Below, piece by piece: positions 19,747 through 31,000 of a DNA stretch of 64,000 nucleotides. Where the stretch lies: assembly GCA_900290245.1 (NCBI GenBank), contig OKRB01000103.1:17756-81755 (forward strand), given 5' to 3'. Under the pieces are notes generated by a model, which saw nothing but the letters and a program-made list of their open reading frames with translations, was not told where the DNA came from and searched no databases. Each line of letters opens with the position of its first letter. The stretch's first letter is position 1. A program made the translations under genes and the position numbers. Origin of the DNA: Candidatus Sulfuritelmatomonas gaucii. GTDB lineage: Bacteria; Acidobacteriota; Terriglobia; Terriglobales; Acidobacteriaceae.

Positions 19747-21324
19747 TTAAATCTCTCTCGCGCGCTCGATGGCGCGGAGGACGGCCTGGGCTTTGTTAAT
19801 CGACTCCTCGTACTCAAGCTCCGGCACGGAATCAGCAACGATGCCCGCACCCGCCTGCACCGAGCCCTTGCCGCCGACTGAGAGCATCGAACGGATGGCA
19901 ATGCAGGAGTCGAGGTTGCCTGAGAAATCGGCATAGAGCACCGCTCCACCATAGGTGCCGCGCCGCGCGGGCTCCAACTCCTCGATGATCTCCATGGCTC
20001 GCACCTTGGGCGCTCCTGAGAGCGTCCCGGCAGGGAAGCAGGCGCGAAGCGCGTCGACCGCGGTGAGTTCGGGCCGCAGTTTCCCTTCGATCGAGCTCAC
20101 TATGTGCATTACGTGGCTGTAGCGCTCAACAAACATTAGCTTGTCGACCTTCACGCTGCCGAAGCGGCTCACACGGCCGACGTCGTTGCGGCCCAGGTCG
20201 ACCAGCATGACGTGTTCAGCGCGCTCTTTTTCATCGCTCATCATTTCCTCGGCGAGCGCGTGGTCTTCCGCTTCGCTTGCGCCGCGGCGGCGCGTGCCGG
20301 CGATGGGCCGGTACTCGACCTTGCCCTGGTGTACGCGGACCAGAAGCTCAGGCGATGAACCGGCAAGTTCGAGGGTCTCCGCCCCTTTTGATTTTTTGGA
20401 GGAGTGGGTTAGCCTGCCGGTTTGTCTCGCGCCTAGCGGCCCATCTGGTGCGAAGCGCAGGAAAAACATGTATGGGCTCGGGTTCACGGTGCGCAGCGCG
20501 CGATAAATCTGAAAGCTGTCCACGCCCGGCTCGACGTCAAAGCGTTGCGAGATCACGACCTGAAATGCATCTCCTGCCCGGATGTATTCCTTGGTGCGTG
20601 CCACTGCGGCCGTGAAGTCCTTTTTCGCCGTGCGGTGCTTCACCTTGAGTTTGCCGTGCGTTTGTGGCTTCCGGCGCTCCAGGGGCGGCAGAGGTTGCGC
20701 AAGCCGTTTCTCCAGCTTGTCGAGGCGCCTTACGGCGCGATCGTAGACGGCCGCGGCATTGCCGTTTCTTACGTCTGCCGTCACCACCAGCCAGATCTCC
20801 TTGCGCACATGATCGAAAGCCAGCACTTCGTCAAAAAACAGCAGGCAGGCGTCCGGGACTCCGAGCTCGTCTTTTGCCAGCGCGGGCAGGCGTTCGATCT
20901 GGCGCACGGCGTCATAGGCAAAAAAGCCCACGGCGCCGGCAGTAAACGGTGGCAGCCCCGGCAACCGGGCCGCTTGGTGGCCACCCAGCGCGTCGCGCAA
21001 CACAGCGAAGACGTCGCCTTCAACGTGCGCCGTTTTCGGGCGCGCGGAGCCCAGACCTTCGGTGATGGCGATCTGGCGGCCACGCGCCACGATGCGCTTG
21101 AACGGCGAGAGGCCGATGAACGTGTACCGGCCCACCTGCTCGCCGCCTTCAACCGATTCCAACAGAAAACATTCGCGCTCAGGCCAGGCCGCCCGCAGAA
21201 AGGCCGAGACGGGTGTCTCCAGGTCGGCCATCAGCGTCCGGCAAACGGGCACGAGCGTGTGCGACTGAGCCAGGGCCAGGAACTCTTTGCGGCTGGGAAA
21301 GGCTGAGCGGGAAGCGAAACTCAC
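19747..21324 (-). CDS. trpE: anthranilate synthase component I
   Basis: GDAFQVVISQRF, LAGSSPELLVRV, RPIAGTRRRG, DEKERAEHVMLVDLGRNDVGRV, GTLSGAPKVRAMEII. Confidence 0.95.
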   Translation of the reverse strand: MSFASRSAFPSRKEFLALAQSHTLVPVCRTLMADLETPVSAFLRAAWPERECFLLESVEGGEQVGRYTFIGLSPFKRIVARGRQIAITEGLGSARPKTAHVEGDVFAVLRDALGGHQAARLPGLPPFTAGAVGFFAYDAVRQIERLPALAKDELGVPDACLLFFDEVLAFDHVRKEIWLVVTADVRNGNAAAVYDRAVRRLDKLEKRLAQPLPPLERRKPQTHGKLKVKHRTAKKDFTAAVARTKEYIRAGDAFQVVISQRFDVEPGVDSFQIYRALRTVNPSPYMFFLRFAPDGPLGARQTGRLTHSSKKSKGAETLELAGSSPELLVRVHQGKVEYRPIAGTRRRGASEAEDHALAEEMMSDEKERAEHVMLVDLGRNDVGRVSRFGSVKVDKLMFVERYSHVMHIVSSIEGKLRPELTAVDALRACFPAGTLSGAPKVRAMEIIEELEPARRGTYGGAVLYADFSGNLDSCIAIRSMLSVGGKGSVQAGAGIVADSVPELEYEESINKAQAVLRAIERAREI

Positions 21325-21719
21325 AGCCTAAGTGTAACTGCTCCAGTAGAGCGGCTAGATCTGGTTGCATAAATGGCTTTGTAAAAGGGCACGACTTTAG
21401 TCGTACTGGAAAAGGCGCATGAAATGCGGCGCTTTGACCCCCGAGGGACGTTTTACGGCCGGCTCCCGGGGGCTTATGCAACCAGCTCTGCGGCTTTCCG
21501 CAAGAGGGCTCGAACGGCCGTCATCGGGCCGGTTTGGGAATGTGTTGAGGCGCCGGGTTCATCCCGCTTGACGTTGAAGGCCTCTGAGCCTAGACTCACT
21601 GAGGTTTGGGCCTGCGGGCAGTGAGGGGCGAACCCGGCGCGCCGGAGCAGGATTTTTCTGAAATCAAGAGGCGAGTACGAATCCCATTCACCGGGATTCA
21701 ACGAGAGATGGAGTTCGAT

Positions 21720-22997
21720 ATGTCCACTGGTGCGACCAACGTGACGTTAGACCAGGAAATCAATCCCTGGGAGGCGCAAAGTGCGCGCTTCGATTTTGCC
21801 GCGCGGAAACTGAATCTTGACGAGGGGCTCTGGAAGGTGCTGCGCTCGCCATCGCGGGAGGTAATTGTTCATTTTCCTGTCTCACTCGATAACGGCATGA
21901 TCGACATGTTCACTGGCTTCCGTGTGCAGCACTCGATGGCGCGCGGCCCGTGCAAGGGCGGTATCCGCTACGCCCCTGACGTGACGCTGGACGAGGTGCG
22001 CGCTCTGGCCAGTTGGATGACCTGGAAGTGCGCGGTCGTGAATATCCCGTTTGGCGGGGCAAAGGGCGGCGTCATCTGCGACCCGCACAGCATGAGCCGC
22101 AACGAGCTGGAACGCATGACGCGCCGCTACACTTCGGAGATCATCGAGTTTATCGGGCCGGAGAAGGATGTTCCCGCACCCGATGTGAACACCAACGAGC
22201 AGACCATGGCATGGATCATGGACACCTATTCCATGCATATGCGCCAGACGGTCACCAGCGTGGTGACCGGCAAGCCGTTGAATATTGGCGGATCGCATGG
22301 CCGGATTGAAGCCACTGGACGCGGCGTGATGGTGGTATGCGGCGAGAGCCTGCGCTACCTCAACATGCCGGTCGAAGGTTGCCGGGTCATCATTCAGGGA
22401 TTCGGCAACGTGGGATCCAATGCCGCGCGGCTGATGCAGGAACAGGGCTACAAGATCATCGGCATCGCCGAGCGCGACGGCGGTCTCTATAATTCCGGCG
22501 GTATCGACATTCACCAACTGCTCGAATACAAGTACCGCAACAACACAATCCTCGGCTTCCGCGGCGCGGAGGCCATGCCCAGCGAAGAATTGCTTATTGC
22601 CGAATGCGACATTCTCATCCCCGCGGCGACCGAGAATGTGATCACCAGCCGCAATGCCGACAAGGTCCGTGCCCGCATCGTGGTGGAAGGCGCAAACGGG
22701 CCGACCACCGCCGTCGCCGACGAAATCCTGGCCGAAAAGCGCATCTTCATCGTGCCCGACATCCTGGCCAACGCCGGCGGCGTCACCGCCAGCTACTTCG
22801 AATGGGTGCAGGATCGCCAGGGATATTTCTGGAAAGAATCAGTCGTGAATGAGCAACTCGAGAGCATACTGCGCGACAGTTTCGACGACGTCGTACGTTA
22901 CGCCGAAGCCCACGACGTGAACAATCGCATCGCAGCGTATATGCTGGCAATCGACAGAGTGGCCTACACCATCAAGCAGCGCGGCATTTACGCGTAG
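21720..22997 (+). CDS. gdhA: glutamate dehydrogenase (Glu/Leu/Phe/Val family)
   Basis: [75 protein letters not shown]. Confidence 0.93.
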   Translation: MSTGATNVTLDQEINPWEAQSARFDFAARKLNLDEGLWKVLRSPSREVIVHFPVSLDNGMIDMFTGFRVQHSMARGPCKGGIRYAPDVTLDEVRALASWMTWKCAVVNIPFGGAKGGVICDPHSMSRNELERMTRRYTSEIIEFIGPEKDVPAPDVNTNEQTMAWIMDTYSMHMRQTVTSVVTGKPLNIGGSHGRIEATGRGVMVVCGESLRYLNMPVEGCRVIIQGFGNVGSNAARLMQEQGYKIIGIAERDGGLYNSGGIDIHQLLEYKYRNNTILGFRGAEAMPSEELLIAECDILIPAATENVITSRNADKVRARIVVEGANGPTTAVADEILAEKRIFIVPDILANAGGVTASYFEWVQDRQGYFWKESVVNEQLESILRDSFDDVVRYAEAHDVNNRIAAYMLAIDRVAYTIKQRGIYA

Positions 22998-23030
22998 AAC
23001 ATCCGACGGGAGCCGACCCGGACCGAATCT

Positions 23031-23071
23031 GGCGAGAGGAGCAAAGCGCTTCTCTCGCCATGATTTTGTTT
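23031..23071 (+). terminator. rho-independent terminator after gdhA
   Basis: GGCGAGAG (23031-23038) / CTCTCGCC (23052-23059) followed by T-rich ATGATTTTGTTTT. Confidence 0.65.
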
Positions 23072-23226
23072 TCTGCGCATCCTCGCGGATGAGCTTATTC
23101 TGAGGCAACATGCCATCGCTCGGCCAACTCATCCGGCGTGAAGCGTCGCTCCAAACCACCCGGATCAATGAAAGCGAGTTCGAGGCACCGATCTACGACA
23201 AGCGATTCTCCATAACGCCCCTCGGT

Positions 23227-25311
23227 TTAGCCAACCTGGAAAGGGATCCAGACCTGCATCGATGACGGCTCTCGATTGTCCCACGCATAGTAAGGAATGA
23301 GTCGGAGCGTGGTCGGAGACTCGGCGGCCTTGTGGTTATCGGTGCCCGAGAAGTAAAGGCTCGTGTCTGCCACGACGCTTGCGACGGATCCTGGATGTTC
23401 GAGCACCATCACACCGTCAAGAAGATCAGGCGCGTAATGGGGCACGGTGGTGTCATCAAGATGAGCAGTGTAGCCAACGATGCTCGGGGCGCGCGTCACA
23501 TCCGGCTGGTCGAGCATTTCCATGCAGAAGACAATGGGGCCACGCTGAAATGCGACGCGACCACGATCTTCGTTAACGGCAGGATTGGCTTTCAACAAGC
23601 GCGTGGACATGTCGAAGTTGAGCTCAACGACATCTCCTGCTGACCAGCGGCGGTGGATCGGCAAATACTTTCCCGGTTGAATGCCTGATTGGTCAGTTCC
23701 GTTGACTCGAACAGATGTCTGCTGCGACCAGCCGGGGATGCGAACGTGCAACGTGAATTCGCTCGGAGTCGCAGGATCCACCGCGATTCGGACGTTGCCT
23801 TCCCAGGGATAACGGGTGGTTTGCTCAATGCGGAAGCGGCGGCCGTCACCGAGTCGCCAATCGATGGCGGAATTGTCATAGAGATGCACGTAGACGCCGT
23901 CGTCGCTGGTGCCGTAAAAGTACCCAGGCAGAGAAGCGAAGGTGCGCTCAAGGTTCGGCGGACAACAAGTGGTGTCGTACCACGGGTTGCGGATCCTGCC
24001 TTCGGGTGCGTGGCGGTCGCTGGAGTCTCCCTCTGGATCGAATGCGAGCGGATTGCGATAACAGTAGGTGCGGCCGTCAAGCGACATGCCGGAATTGATT
24101 CCGTTGTACAGAGAGCGTTCGATGACGTCGGTGAAGCGCGCATCGCCCGAGGCGGTGAGCATGCGCCAGTTCCACATCATGACGCCAATGGCGGCGCAGC
24201 TTTCGCCGTAGGCGCGCGCATTGGGCAGTTCGTAAGGATCGCCAAAGGCTTCGCCGGTTTCGCGCGCGCCCACCCCGCCCGTGACATAAAGCTGATCGTG
24301 GACCAGATCTTCCCAGAGTGTGTTGAGGGTCTTCCAATAGGCCGGGTCGCCCGTTTCGAGGTAATAGTCTGTGGCACCGCAGCACGCGTACATGGCGCGC
24401 ACGGCATGACCCTCAAGATGCGTGCGCGAGGTGAAGGGAATTCCGCAGAACATGTAGACGATTTGCTGCGGGCGGAGGGGGATGCGCTCGTCGCCATGAA
24501 GAATGTAGCCGGCGAGATCGACATAAGCGCGTTTGCCGGTTGTGCGGTAGAGTTCGATTAACGACATTTCAATTTCAGGATGGCCAGCGACAATGCCCTT
24601 CTGATTGGCGCCGGGGCCGTAGTTCGGCAGCAGGAAATCGTCGACCATGCGGATGCCGGCATCGAGCAGCGTGCGGTCGCCAGTGGCACGGTAGATGGCA
24701 ATGGCTCCCTGGAGCATGTGGCCAAGACAGTAGAGCTCATGGCCGGTGGTCTGCGTCTCGTAAAGCATGCGCAGCGGCTTGCGACCGTCCTGGTAGTAGG
24801 TGTCGATATAGCCGCTCGGTTCCTGCGTGGCGACCACCTGATGGATCATTTCGAGAGTGGTAGAGCGGAGTTGCGAATGGTCGGCGGTCTGCAGAGCAAA
24901 ACCAACGGCCTCGGCCCATTTGTAGATATCGGAGTCGGAATAGACGGGACCGATCTGCGGCGCGGAGGATCTGCCTTCGAGCCGGAGGAAGTTGTTCATG
25001 CGCCCGTGATCGACCAACTCATCGTGCATCGAAGGAATGCTCGATTCGATATTGGTGACGCGACGCTTTGACCAGAAGCCTTCCCGAATCTCGACGGCGC
25101 GAACAGGAACTGTTTTGAGCTTGGCATAGGGTGAGCGGGAGACGTCGATGACGCCTGCGTCTTTCCATGTCCCAGCCGGGGAGTCAGGAGCGGCGGCAGC
25201 AAGTGAGTTGAGCGCTCCGGCGACGCGGGGGCTCGCCTGTGCAATTGCGGCGGGGACAACAGTTGCGGCGGCGGTGGCAAGAAAACGACGGCGGGAGAGT
25301 TTGGATTTCAT
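23227..25311 (-). CDS. GH127-family (DUF1680) beta-L-arabinofuranosidase-like protein, Tat signal
   Basis: SRRRFLATAAATV Tat signal; YESCAA-like GESCAAIGVMMW, WYDTTCCPPNLERTFASLPGYFY. Confidence 0.87.
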   Translation of the reverse strand: MKSKLSRRRFLATAAATVVPAAIAQASPRVAGALNSLAAAAPDSPAGTWKDAGVIDVSRSPYAKLKTVPVRAVEIREGFWSKRRVTNIESSIPSMHDELVDHGRMNNFLRLEGRSSAPQIGPVYSDSDIYKWAEAVGFALQTADHSQLRSTTLEMIHQVVATQEPSGYIDTYYQDGRKPLRMLYETQTTGHELYCLGHMLQGAIAIYRATGDRTLLDAGIRMVDDFLLPNYGPGANQKGIVAGHPEIEMSLIELYRTTGKRAYVDLAGYILHGDERIPLRPQQIVYMFCGIPFTSRTHLEGHAVRAMYACCGATDYYLETGDPAYWKTLNTLWEDLVHDQLYVTGGVGARETGEAFGDPYELPNARAYGESCAAIGVMMWNWRMLTASGDARFTDVIERSLYNGINSGMSLDGRTYCYRNPLAFDPEGDSSDRHAPEGRIRNPWYDTTCCPPNLERTFASLPGYFYGTSDDGVYVHLYDNSAIDWRLGDGRRFRIEQTTRYPWEGNVRIAVDPATPSEFTLHVRIPGWSQQTSVRVNGTDQSGIQPGKYLPIHRRWSAGDVVELNFDMSTRLLKANPAVNEDRGRVAFQRGPIVFCMEMLDQPDVTRAPSIVGYTAHLDDTTVPHYAPDLLDGVMVLEHPGSVASVVADTSLYFSGTDNHKAAESPTTLRLIPYYAWDNREPSSMQVWIPFQVG

Positions 25312-25629
25312 GGCTGCGGCTCCTTTGGTGAGCGGAACAATGCGCCGGAAAAGTGCGAGTCATCCGGAAACGGGTTCACCCGGATTCAAATCGAATGGGT
25401 GCGGGCTACGCTCCGCGGGACCCACCATAGCAAAACCTGCGACCTGTGATCAATCGCGGTCGCGGGAATGCGCGTGCAGGACCAACCTTTTCCGAGACCG
25501 CGGATCTACTACTTGAGGTGCATGAGCGAAACAGCCTGGCGTGCCAGGGTCGTGCCGAAGCGCGAACTCCACAACCGCCGCTCCCACCCAACGGGACCCG
25601 CCAATTCACTTTCCGGTGAAGGTGCTCTT

Positions 25630-27918
25630 TCATCTTTGCGCATGAGAGTAGTCGCCGTCCGCGAACCTGGTCGTAAGTTCGGTTGGCGGCCATTCTCCTG
25701 CGTTTGTCACGTCGAAATTGCCTTTTTGGCGGATGTCATCCGAGGCGCTTCCAACCATCACGTCGTATACTCCCGGGCTGATGACATATGCATGCTTGTT
25801 TGTGTCCCAGGACGAAAGCTGTTCGACCGGCAATTCAAAATTAACTGTCTTCGTCTCGCTGGGATTCAGGCTGACGCGCTCGAATCCCTGCAACTGTTCG
25901 CGGGGCTGCACAGAACTTTTGTCGTTGTTGTGCACGTAGAGCTGCACCACTTCTTCGCCGGCGCGGTCGCCTGTGTTCTTCACGTTCACATGGATTGTCA
26001 CGGTCCCGTCGCTCCCGGTTTGCGGGGCAGAAATACTGAGGTTACTGTAGTCGAAACTCGTATAGCTTAGCCCATGCCCGAATGCGAAGAGTGGCTTGTC
26101 AATCACATACATATAGGTAAAGCCCTTCGAAATGTCGTATTCCGTCATTGGCGGCAGACCTCGATCCGACGCATACACCGTGTAGGGCAGCCTTCCGGAC
26201 GGGTTGTAATCGCCGAACAGCACGTCGGCAATTGCAGTTCCACCTTCCTCACCTGCCCAGAACATATCGAGTACCGTGGGATAACGAACTTCTGTTGTGC
26301 GCTGGCCTCCCCCCGCGAACGGCGGTGCAAGCGATATCGGACCGCCGTTCAGCAACACAATCACTGTATTCGGATTGGCTTGCATCACCCTCTGGACCAG
26401 CGCAATCTGCACGGGTGGAAGATTGAGGAATTCGCGGTCGAGTCCTTCCCGTTCCAGCAACTGGTTGGTTCCCACAAAAAGAATGGCAACATCGGCTTGC
26501 TTAGCCGCGTTCACCGCCTCGGCAAGACTGGCTTCCGGATTGTCCGTTTCGACAATTCCGCTCCCTCGGGCATAAAGCACCTTCACTCCCGGCCCGGCTT
26601 TCTCCTGAATGCCCTCCAGCGGTTTTACGAATTTTGAGTACTCGCCGGTGTAATTCGGCCCGGTCTGCGCATAATCGGCGAATGGCCCGATAACTGCCAA
26701 CGTCTTGATTTTGCTCTTGTCCAGCGGCAACAGGTGATTTTCGTTGGCCAGCAGCACAATCGATTCCCGCGCAGTGCGCAGCGCAAGCTCCCGGTGGGCA
26801 GGCGAGTCGATCACATCGGGGCTGAGCTTGTTATAAGACACCATATCCGGGGGGTCGAATTCGCCAAGCCGGAAGCGGATTTTCAGCACCCTGCGCAGTG
26901 ATTGATCGACGTCCTTCTCCGCAAGCAGACCTTCGTCAAGCGCTTTGGGCAGCGCGATTGCATACGAACCATCATCCAGATCGCTGCCTGCCAGAACGGT
27001 CTTGGCCGCTGCTGCCTGAAGTGTCGGGTATTTCCTGTACTCATTCACAAGGTTTCGCACAGCACCGCTGTCAGGGACAACGAATCCCTGAAATCCCCAC
27101 TCATCGCGCAAGATATCGGTGAGCATTATCTTGTTTTCGGCGTTTGGCATGCCATTAATACCGTTGTACGAGGACATGATCGAAGAAGCCTTGCCCGCCA
27201 TAATCCCGGCTTTGAATTGAGGCAGGTAATAATCCATCAGGGTCCTCTCGGGCACCATATCGTTTGCGGTCTTCACGCGGTCTCTTTCATCGTCGTAAGC
27301 GGCATAGTGCTTCAGCGTCGCAGCCAACTCAAGATACTTTGGGTCGCTCCCCTGCGTTCCCTGTACGTAAGCGACGGTGATTCGCGAGGCGAGCAAAGGA
27401 TCCTCGCCAAATGTTTCCCAGATGCGCCCCCAACGTGGATCGCGATCCATATTGATGACAGGCGACCGGTAGACAAGACCGTTGTGCGCAATCCTCTTTC
27501 CGTCAGGAGTAATCGTGACCAGCTGCCCGCGCATTGTTTCCGTCGATCCTTGCACCGTGTGCCAGTAGTTATAGACAGCTCGGCCCTCGTCCGCGATCGC
27601 ACCTGCCACATCGTGAACCAACTGCGGGTCCCATGTTGCTGCCATGCTGATTGACACTGGAAACATCGTGGTCGGCTGTGACCACACGATCCCATGCAAG
27701 CTCTGGTTCCAGCCATTCATCACCGGAACCTTCAGCCGGTCAATTGCGGGCGCGGTCGTACTCAGCAGCGAAGTCTTTTCCGTGGGAGTGAGCTGGCTCA
27801 TCAGGTCGTCGACTCGCTTGTTGATCGGTTGGGATGGATCGAGATAGGCGGATTGAGCGCTTGCCCACAACGGGAATCCGAGGACGATAGCCAACACGCC
27901 GAATGCAGCTTTCTTCAT
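25630..27918 (-). CDS. GH3 beta-glucosidase/beta-xylosidase, secreted
   Basis: VYRSPVINMDRDPRWGRIWETFGEDP, GFVVPDSGAV, C-terminal fibronectin-III-like domain. Confidence 0.93.
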   Translation of the reverse strand: MKKAAFGVLAIVLGFPLWASAQSAYLDPSQPINKRVDDLMSQLTPTEKTSLLSTTAPAIDRLKVPVMNGWNQSLHGIVWSQPTTMFPVSISMAATWDPQLVHDVAGAIADEGRAVYNYWHTVQGSTETMRGQLVTITPDGKRIAHNGLVYRSPVINMDRDPRWGRIWETFGEDPLLASRITVAYVQGTQGSDPKYLELAATLKHYAAYDDERDRVKTANDMVPERTLMDYYLPQFKAGIMAGKASSIMSSYNGINGMPNAENKIMLTDILRDEWGFQGFVVPDSGAVRNLVNEYRKYPTLQAAAAKTVLAGSDLDDGSYAIALPKALDEGLLAEKDVDQSLRRVLKIRFRLGEFDPPDMVSYNKLSPDVIDSPAHRELALRTARESIVLLANENHLLPLDKSKIKTLAVIGPFADYAQTGPNYTGEYSKFVKPLEGIQEKAGPGVKVLYARGSGIVETDNPEASLAEAVNAAKQADVAILFVGTNQLLEREGLDREFLNLPPVQIALVQRVMQANPNTVIVLLNGGPISLAPPFAGGGQRTTEVRYPTVLDMFWAGEEGGTAIADVLFGDYNPSGRLPYTVYASDRGLPPMTEYDISKGFTYMYVIDKPLFAFGHGLSYTSFDYSNLSISAPQTGSDGTVTIHVNVKNTGDRAGEEVVQLYVHNNDKSSVQPREQLQGFERVSLNPSETKTVNFELPVEQLSSWDTNKHAYVISPGVYDVMVGSASDDIRQKGNFDVTNAGEWPPTELTTRFADGDYSHAQR

Positions 27919-28047
27919 TTTCTGTTCTCCTCAAATGACTGTGAATTGATCGTGCAGGCTTCGATTGAAACATGATGTAATGTCCCATCCCGGCCGCAGC
28001 ATGGTATTGCGGCAAGGATGGGACATGAAGTCGGACCTTAACGGCTG

Positions 28048-31000
28048 CTAGAACACATACTTCAAGGCGAACTGCAGCTGTCTTGGGCTATTAGAGATAC
28101 TGTTTATCGATCCGTACGCGGAGGCATCGATGTTAGTATTGCTCGGGCCCGAGAAGTCAGTCAGGTTGGGAACGTTGAACGCCTCGAAGCGGAACTGGAA
28201 TTTCGATCCTTCCGTGACGTTGAAGTCTTTGGAGAGAGACGCATCGACTGACTGGTGATTACCTGTGTAGCAAACGTTGAAGCCTGAATTGCCATAGGTT
28301 AAAGCGGTGGGAACTTGGTAGGCGGCTGCGTTGTAGTTCTTGGTGAGCACGCCCGTAGTGGCGCACCCGCCTGCGGCCACCACATTCGGGTGTTGGGGTG
28401 TCACACCGATGTTAGCTACGTCAGTGGAAATGGTGGGGGTCCACGGAACGCCACTGCGGAAGTTACTGATGGTCTGGAACTGCCAGCCCCCCAGGATGGC
28501 ATTCACTGCCGGATTCGTCGTGTTCAGGAATTGTTTACCGCGCCCAAAGGGCAGGCTGTATCCCAGGGCGACCGTCAGGATTTGTGGAATGTTGGAGCCG
28601 TCCACAAATCTTGCCATGTGGCCGTCTCCTCCCAATACCACTTGCTGGCCTCTGTCGATGTTCTTTTCAAATGTGTACGACAGCGTGTACCAGAGCCCAT
28701 TTGATATCCGCTTGTGGACTGCGACCTGGAAGGAGTGGTAGATGGACGACGCGTTCTGCGTGTTGAAGTTGATCGTTCCGAAGTTGGTATAGGGACGTCG
28801 TGCTTGAATGGCTCCTGTAGCCGGCGTGGGATCGTTGACGTTGAGCGAGCCCGGCAAATGCCTTCCCGTCGTGCCAACGTAATTCGCGTCCACCACTATT
28901 CCACCAGGTAGTTGCCTCTCAAAACCAAAGCTCCAGTGCGCATTGCTTGCCATCTTCGCGTGCTCAGGAAGCGGAGACCAGGATACGGGCGTATTGGCCG
29001 GCGTCATATTCAAGCCGAATGCCTGGTTGAGGAAGAAGTTCGCCGTAGTCTGGGTCGGGATAACGTTTGTTGTGGCATTGACGGTTTGGGTGAAATTGAA
29101 GGGAATAAAGTTGAAGTTCAAACGCAGGTTGGTACTCTCAATCTGGTAGTACTGGCCAATGCCGCCGCGAATCACGGTCTTCTCCCCGAAAGGACGCCAG
29201 GAGAACCCGAGGCGCGGCCCAAGCAGATCCTTGCTCACGTTCGTGACTGTAAGTGGGAGACCCGCAGTGCTCGTCGTCTGAATCAAACTTCCGAAAATCG
29301 CGACGCCCACGGCGGCGTCGGGTTGTGCGTTCAGATTCACGGAACTTGTGCTGCTTGAAACGATCACTGGTTTGGCCTGGGTGGGATCAAACGTTGCCCC
29401 TTGTCCGAGATAAGGCGTCAGCCAGGGCATATATTGGTAGCGCAACCCCGCGGTGATCGTCAGCTTTTCCGTTGCCCGCCAATCATCCTGGCCGTAAAAT
29501 TCCCAGAAGGTTCCAGCGCCGCCCCAGAAGTTCGGATAATTGCCACGTGTCGCGCTAGCCGGATACCCCAGTAACCAGTCGGCAAAACCGTCTCCGGTTC
29601 CGGAGGCGCCTTTATTTGAGGTCTCGGCCCCCGTGAAGCTGAAACTCCCGTCTGAGGTCCGCGAGTCAAAGAGCAAGCATTTGTTGTCTTCGATCATGGT
29701 TCCCACCTTGATAAGGTGGCGTCCCTTTTCCCACGTCAGGTTGTCAACCCATTCATAGATATATCTGTTCTGACCCTTCGGGCGACCGTCGCCAAATTGC
29801 CCGGTCAAGTTTCCTCCAAGATAGTTCGTGAGGTTAAAAATTGGAAAAGTCCCGGCTCCGGGACTGATGAGCCCAGCCAGGGTGGAGGAGACGATGCCCG
29901 CCGCCTGGTCCATTGCGACGCCTTGCCCTGGCAGCAAGGAATAGCCCCGATACTGCCCGGGAAGCTCGTTATACAGCGCCTCGTTGACAATATGCGGCCC
30001 AATCGAACTGGTGAGGGCAATTTCGAAGTCCGTCGCGGGCCCTTCAAGAAATGCGGATCCCAGGGCGGGAAACGGAGAAGCGTCGTTCTCTCGGTTCCGA
30101 TCTGTGCTGTACCTTGCGAAGACCCTGTTGGTGTTGTGGATGACTTGATCCACGCGCAGCATGAAGTTGTCGTAGCGATAATACTGAACTGGATTGGAGA
30201 TGTAATTGAGCCCATTAGCCGAGTTTGGCGCCGGAATGAGCTTGTCGAAAAATGTTGCGACCGAAGAGATCTGTCCCGAAAGAATCTTGTTGCCCGGAAA
30301 CTGCGTGCGGGCTCCGCCAGCCACCGTGGTCGTGGGATCGTAAATTGCATGCAAGCCTGATGCGCTGAAGTCGCCTCCCAGTTGCGCCTGTGTTGGAACG
30401 GGAACATTGGAAGTGAGGCCCTGCACCTGCCTGTTGCCCTCATAGCTTGCAAAGAAAAAGGTTCTATCCTTTCCACTGTAAAGCTTGGGGATCGACAGCG
30501 GTCCGCCTATCGTTCCGCCGAACTGGTTGCGCTTAAGCTCAGGTTTCGTCAGTGCGAAAAAGCCCTGTGCGTCGGTGTCCTGGTTGCGCACAAATTCGAA
30601 AAGATCGCCGTGAAATTCGTTCCCTCCCGATTTCGTGGTGGTATTGAAGGCGGCGCCAACCCCCGTGTATTCAGCGGAATAAGGACTCGATTCAACGTTG
30701 TATTCCTGCGTAGCATCGATCGAGGTCATGATCTGAGTGCCGCCTTCATGATGCGCGGTAATGTCGCCGCCATCGAGCAGGAAGTCCGATTCCTGTCCGT
30801 TGATTCCGTCGAACACGTTTCCATTCAAATTTTCGGGACGGACATTCTGCGTGTTCCCCGAAGCCGGCAGGGGAGCTACTCCGGGCGAGAGTTCGGCAAG
30901 TTGGGTAAACTGTCTGCCATTGAGCGGAAGACTTTCAACTTGCGTATTCGTGACGGTCATATTCAAGGAACCGGATTGTGTCTCCAGAATGGGGCCCTCA

